Positions 60,819 to 64,000 of a DNA stretch of 64,000 bases are shown piece by piece. Both the position numbers and the translations under genes were made by a program. Positions within the stretch are counted from its first letter, which is position 1. Every line of letters starts with the position of its first letter. The stretch comes from Hormiphora californensis (lineage: Eukaryota > Ctenophora > Tentaculata > Cydippida > Pleurobrachiidae). Where the stretch lies: assembly GCA_020137815.1 (NCBI GenBank), contig CM035360.1:625001-689000 (forward strand), read 5' to 3'. The notes beneath the pieces are model-generated. The model worked only from the letters and a program-made list of their open reading frames with translations, did not search any database and had not been told where the DNA came from.

Positions 60819-62312
60819 ATGCCATCAGTTCGGTTTCTGGCCGTGGTTCTCATATGTCTGGGGACAGCAACTGTATCAGGTTAGTAAAGCCCCCCCCCCT
60901 CCCCTCCCAGTGAAGCCAATGGAACTGTTAGGAAAGCCCGACCACTAACCACAATAAAACCACTAACAAAACCATTTATAAAACCACTGCAGTCGGGCCC
61001 CGATTTACCGGGAGGATAAACTTCCCCCGATATGGGAAAATAACGGTATTTGACCCCGATATACCGGGCACCCCGATTTACCGGACAAAACCCTTTCCCC
61101 CGGGCATCCCGGTAAATCGGGGTCCAACTGTATCAAATTCTAATGAGAAGGATGGATATGTGAGACGATCCTTTTGTTAGTGGTCGGGCTTTCCTGACAG
61201 TGCGAACCAATTTGTGACGATTCCGTCTAGCAAAGAACTGAAACCCAGTTTCTTGCTTTATCGTTGCTTCAATATTTCTGTCAGGCTGGACAACTGTAGA
61301 GAAGGGTGTAAAGATACCCTGGGACCTGGAGGTAACACCTCTCCAGATAAAGACGAACTCTACACTGGACAGTGGTGGGAGGATCAGGGTGGTGATGTAC
61401 GACAAGGGCAGCAGCTATATCGGTAGTGTGGGTGTAACGTTCTCCTCCACAATGCAGTATTACATAGGCTCCTGCAGCACCAGCGGCTACACAAACCTGC
61501 CAGTGAAACCCCCGGTGGAGGTGGATAAGATCTGGACGATTACCAAAACAAACACCGCCCTCATCATCACATGTAACAATGTAGAGGTGCTGAACTACCT
61601 GTTCAAAGATAGTTCACGTAGCGACTGTGTTCCAAAGTGGGGTGGTGATGTGGAGAAGATCCAGTTTAGCTATGGTGACACAGCATCTGACTTTTACAGA
61701 GCAGGTAAAAGGTCTATATTTAATTCAAACCACTTCTAGTACTGCACAGCATGAGGTTATATCACGCATGCTGGTTCAACTATAACAACGAACCACAAAG
61801 CATTCCCAATTCGATTTTCATAACATGTCCCCTGCACATTGCAATAATCTCACACCAATTACTATCTCCATTCAGAACCAGAGTGTCCCGCCTTTACTGT
61901 CGAGGGATCAACACAAGGGAACTGGGATGCTTCACCAACAGGGACAACTGCCACCATCGAATGTGCTGCCACTCACATCCTTGTGGGAACTGCTACACTA
62001 ACTTGTCAGGAGGATGGATCGTGGTCGAGTGATGTACCACAGTGTGATAAATCTGGTAAGTATATTGTGTAGTAGCAGAGGCCCTCCGATCCCAGTAGCA
62101 GCTAATTGGTCCTATCATAAACCAATTCTATCTTTCAGTGTGTCCCGGGTTTACCGTGGACGGTTCTGTGCAAGAAAGTTGGACCGAAACAGATCCAGGA
62201 CAGACGGTGACCATCAAATGTCAGAAGAAGCATGTTCTGGACGGTAGCTCTGAGAGGACCTGTAATGCTGACAGAGAGTGGAACATTGATGCTCCTCTCT
62301 GCAGGAAACTGA
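60819..62312 (+). CDS. Secreted protein: unknown N-terminal domain plus two sushi (CCP) domains
   Basis: Exons 60819-60879, 61285-61704, 61876-62055 and 62139-62312, all phase 1, closing at GT/AG. Exon 1 encodes a signal peptide (MPSVRFLAVVLICLGTATVS). Exon 2 is a domain of about 140 residues with GGRIRVVMYDKGSSYIGSVG, IWTITKTNTALIITCNNVEV and KIQFSYGDTASDFYRA; from memory it resembles a domain paired with sushi modules in sponge proteins, unverified. Exons 3 and 4 are each one sushi domain with four cysteines (ECPAF...IECAA...LTCQ...PQC; VCPGF...IKCQ...RTCN...PLC). All symmetric phase-1 introns fit exon-shuffled extracellular modules. The gene continues or ends downstream: a possible next exon at 62486 would add KQSTDPYSLNHII and stop, and another at about 62803-62934 is uncertain. 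Likely cell-surface or extracellular recognition; function is inference. Confidence 0.83.
60990..61130. mobile_element. MITE with CAGTCGGACCCCGATTTA-type ends, copy 2
   Basis: Left CAGTCGGGCCCCGATTTACC, right GGTAAATCGGGGTCCAACTG, inverted. An internal second set of CCCCGATATACCGGGCACCC words makes the copy longer than the others. It lies in intron 1 of the sushi gene. Confidence 0.78.
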
Positions 62313-62581
62313 GTGAGTATTCTGTAGTCAGGAAATGGGTTGGTTACACTTAATGGGCGCCGGCAAGGGATAATGTATGTGTAAGTAGTCCAACCGATTA
62401 AAGAATGTCAAATAAACTATAATAATGAGTAAGATTTGATTTCTCCTTCCGGCTGGACAAATGATAGACGTGTATTTTACTGTAGAACAATCGACCGATC
62501 CTTATTCTCTGAACCATATAATTTAGCTGTAAAAAGTTGGGCAACTTTTTGCGGTTATTTTTACATGGTTCCTTTATTGTA

Positions 62582-62706
62582 CAGTCGGACCCCGATTTAG
62601 GGACACTCTCGGGGGAAGGCTCTTGTCCACTAAGGTTAATTTCCTATATCGGGGAAAAAAAAATCCTGTCCCTAAATCGGGGTGCCACTAAATCGGGGTC
62701 CGAATG
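62582..62706. mobile_element. MITE with CAGTCGGACCCCGATTTA ends, copy 3, TA duplication
   Basis: Left CAGTCGGACCCCGATTTAGG and right complement CCTAAATCGGGG...CCGAATG are inverted and flanked by TA. Tc1/mariner (pogo-like) type. Confidence 0.85.
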
Positions 62707-63490
62707 TACCTCCTTTCCAACTTAAAACTGTATCTAAGTACATATCTTGTTGATCTCCCAGTTACAGTTCTAACATTGTAACAATGACAAACCTGAGAAG
62801 ATATACTCAGCCGTCTGGGTCTACCAGCTGCTGCTGAGAAATCTGGAAGTGGGTCGAATGATTTGGATAATCGCGGTGCCAATCGGGGTGAAATATCAGC
62901 TGGTATCAACTTCAACTTTCCTGAAAGACATAATAGGTAAACAAATGGATATAATTCAAATGAATTTATTTTAATTAAATAACATTTTAATAATTTGATT
63001 CATGAATTCTATAGTTGCCGCGCCTGCAAAGCGTGGTACCACACAATCATGTCGTCGCGCGCTACAACCAACACAACTAGAAGAGAGCGTCAGAGCGACA
63101 CGATTCGTATGGAATCGCCCCTTTTGGTCATTGAAATTATTTGACAATTTAGTGCCCTTGTCACACTGCCTCCATTAAAGGGTTTACACACGAGGGAGAG
63201 AGGGGGATGTTTAATTATCTAATTTACACTCAATACTTCATGACAGGTGAGAGAAATCAGGTTTCTGAAGGTCCTACCGTCTAAATTCTAAGAAATTTAT
63301 TAAATCCTATCATTATACAAGTTAAATGTATTAAAAATGTACATTGCAAAATGAGTGGTTGAAATTTTGGAGGTTTATACCCCATTTGGATTATCACTTG
63401 ACATGCTCCATTTCTATCAAAGGTTAGCTGCGTTTTGATATAAATAGGAACACTCTTGAACGCATGAAGATGTGAGGAAATTGAAAAGGG

Positions 63491-63628
<138 letters not shown>

Positions 63629-64000
63629 AATAATTTCAATGATGATAAATTTTACAGGAAGGTGTTGCTCTGTTCAATATGAAAATGGGGGTGTCACTTT
63701 GGACAGCACCAAGTACATATTATAAACACATTTTGAAATCACTGAGGGTTACAACCCCCCCCCCCCCCCTCCCTCTCCCGTTACAGAAAACTAAGTAGTG
63801 TCATTCCCCAGTCACGAATCAAATGCACACTATTTATATCATACCTTCTACTAGAAGGCTTCTAGCTTAACAAAACTATTGGGTAATAACAATAATTATA
63901 ACTAGGGTAGAAAGGGGTAAAATGGCACACTTTCTAACGTTTTAGGTTCTAAAATACTCAATTTATACAGCAAGAAGAAAAAAAAATTATATAGGCTATC

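Overview
The window looks like nuclear DNA from an invertebrate animal. Genes are split into short exons with GT/AG introns, several animal-specific families are present (RIM-type C2 domain, FAM53, sushi, Rab, mitochondrial ribosomal mL43), and the space between exons is packed with (GA/CT)n microsatellites, minisatellites and non-autonomous DNA transposons. A sponge is my best guess, because the domain in front of the sushi domains at 61.3-61.7 kb resembles, from memory, one I associate with secreted sponge proteins. That guess is not proven.

Layout. 2.1-4.6 kb (+): small secreted cysteine-rich (VWC/pacifastin-like) protein, three exons. 4.6-8.9 kb: repeats, no gene seen. 8.9-21.7 kb: a tandem segmental duplication carrying two near-identical Rab GTPase genes (- strand); unit A (about 8 kb) is swollen by inserted palindromic elements and unit B (about 4.8 kb) carries a LINE fragment. 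21.7-35.4 kb: almost continuous pyrimidine-on-plus (CT)n tracts with no gene I can prove, plus a foldback element. 35.4-37.7 kb: a 2.26-kb giant palindrome flanked by TTAA (piggyBac-like). 40.7-44.1 kb (+): C-terminal exons of a FAM53-family gene. 44.7-48.7 kb: MITEs, a second foldback copy, a further TIR element, and many copies of a palindromic ATGGTAACCATGG-type motif. 48.8-49.9 kb (-): mitochondrial ribosomal protein mL43. 50.7-51.2 kb (-): an unidentified open frame. 51.6-58.6 kb (-): C-terminal eight exons of a RIM-like (regulating synaptic exocytosis) protein. 60.8-62.3 kb (+): secreted protein with a signal peptide, an unknown domain and two sushi domains, probably continuing further.

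The most striking signal is that tandem duplications sit on exon-intron junctions. The RIM-like C2 intron has its 5' splice site plus exon end amplified about 50 times (40-bp unit) and its 3' splice site about five times (36-bp unit). The preceding exon has a 1-kb minisatellite rich in CTAAC between two copies of its acceptor. Milder splice-site duplications occur in the FAM53, Rab and pacifastin-like genes. A second theme is a set of nested multi-hairpin elements, some with C(UUCG)G-type loops, several of which can be dated against the empty paralogous sites of the Rab duplication.
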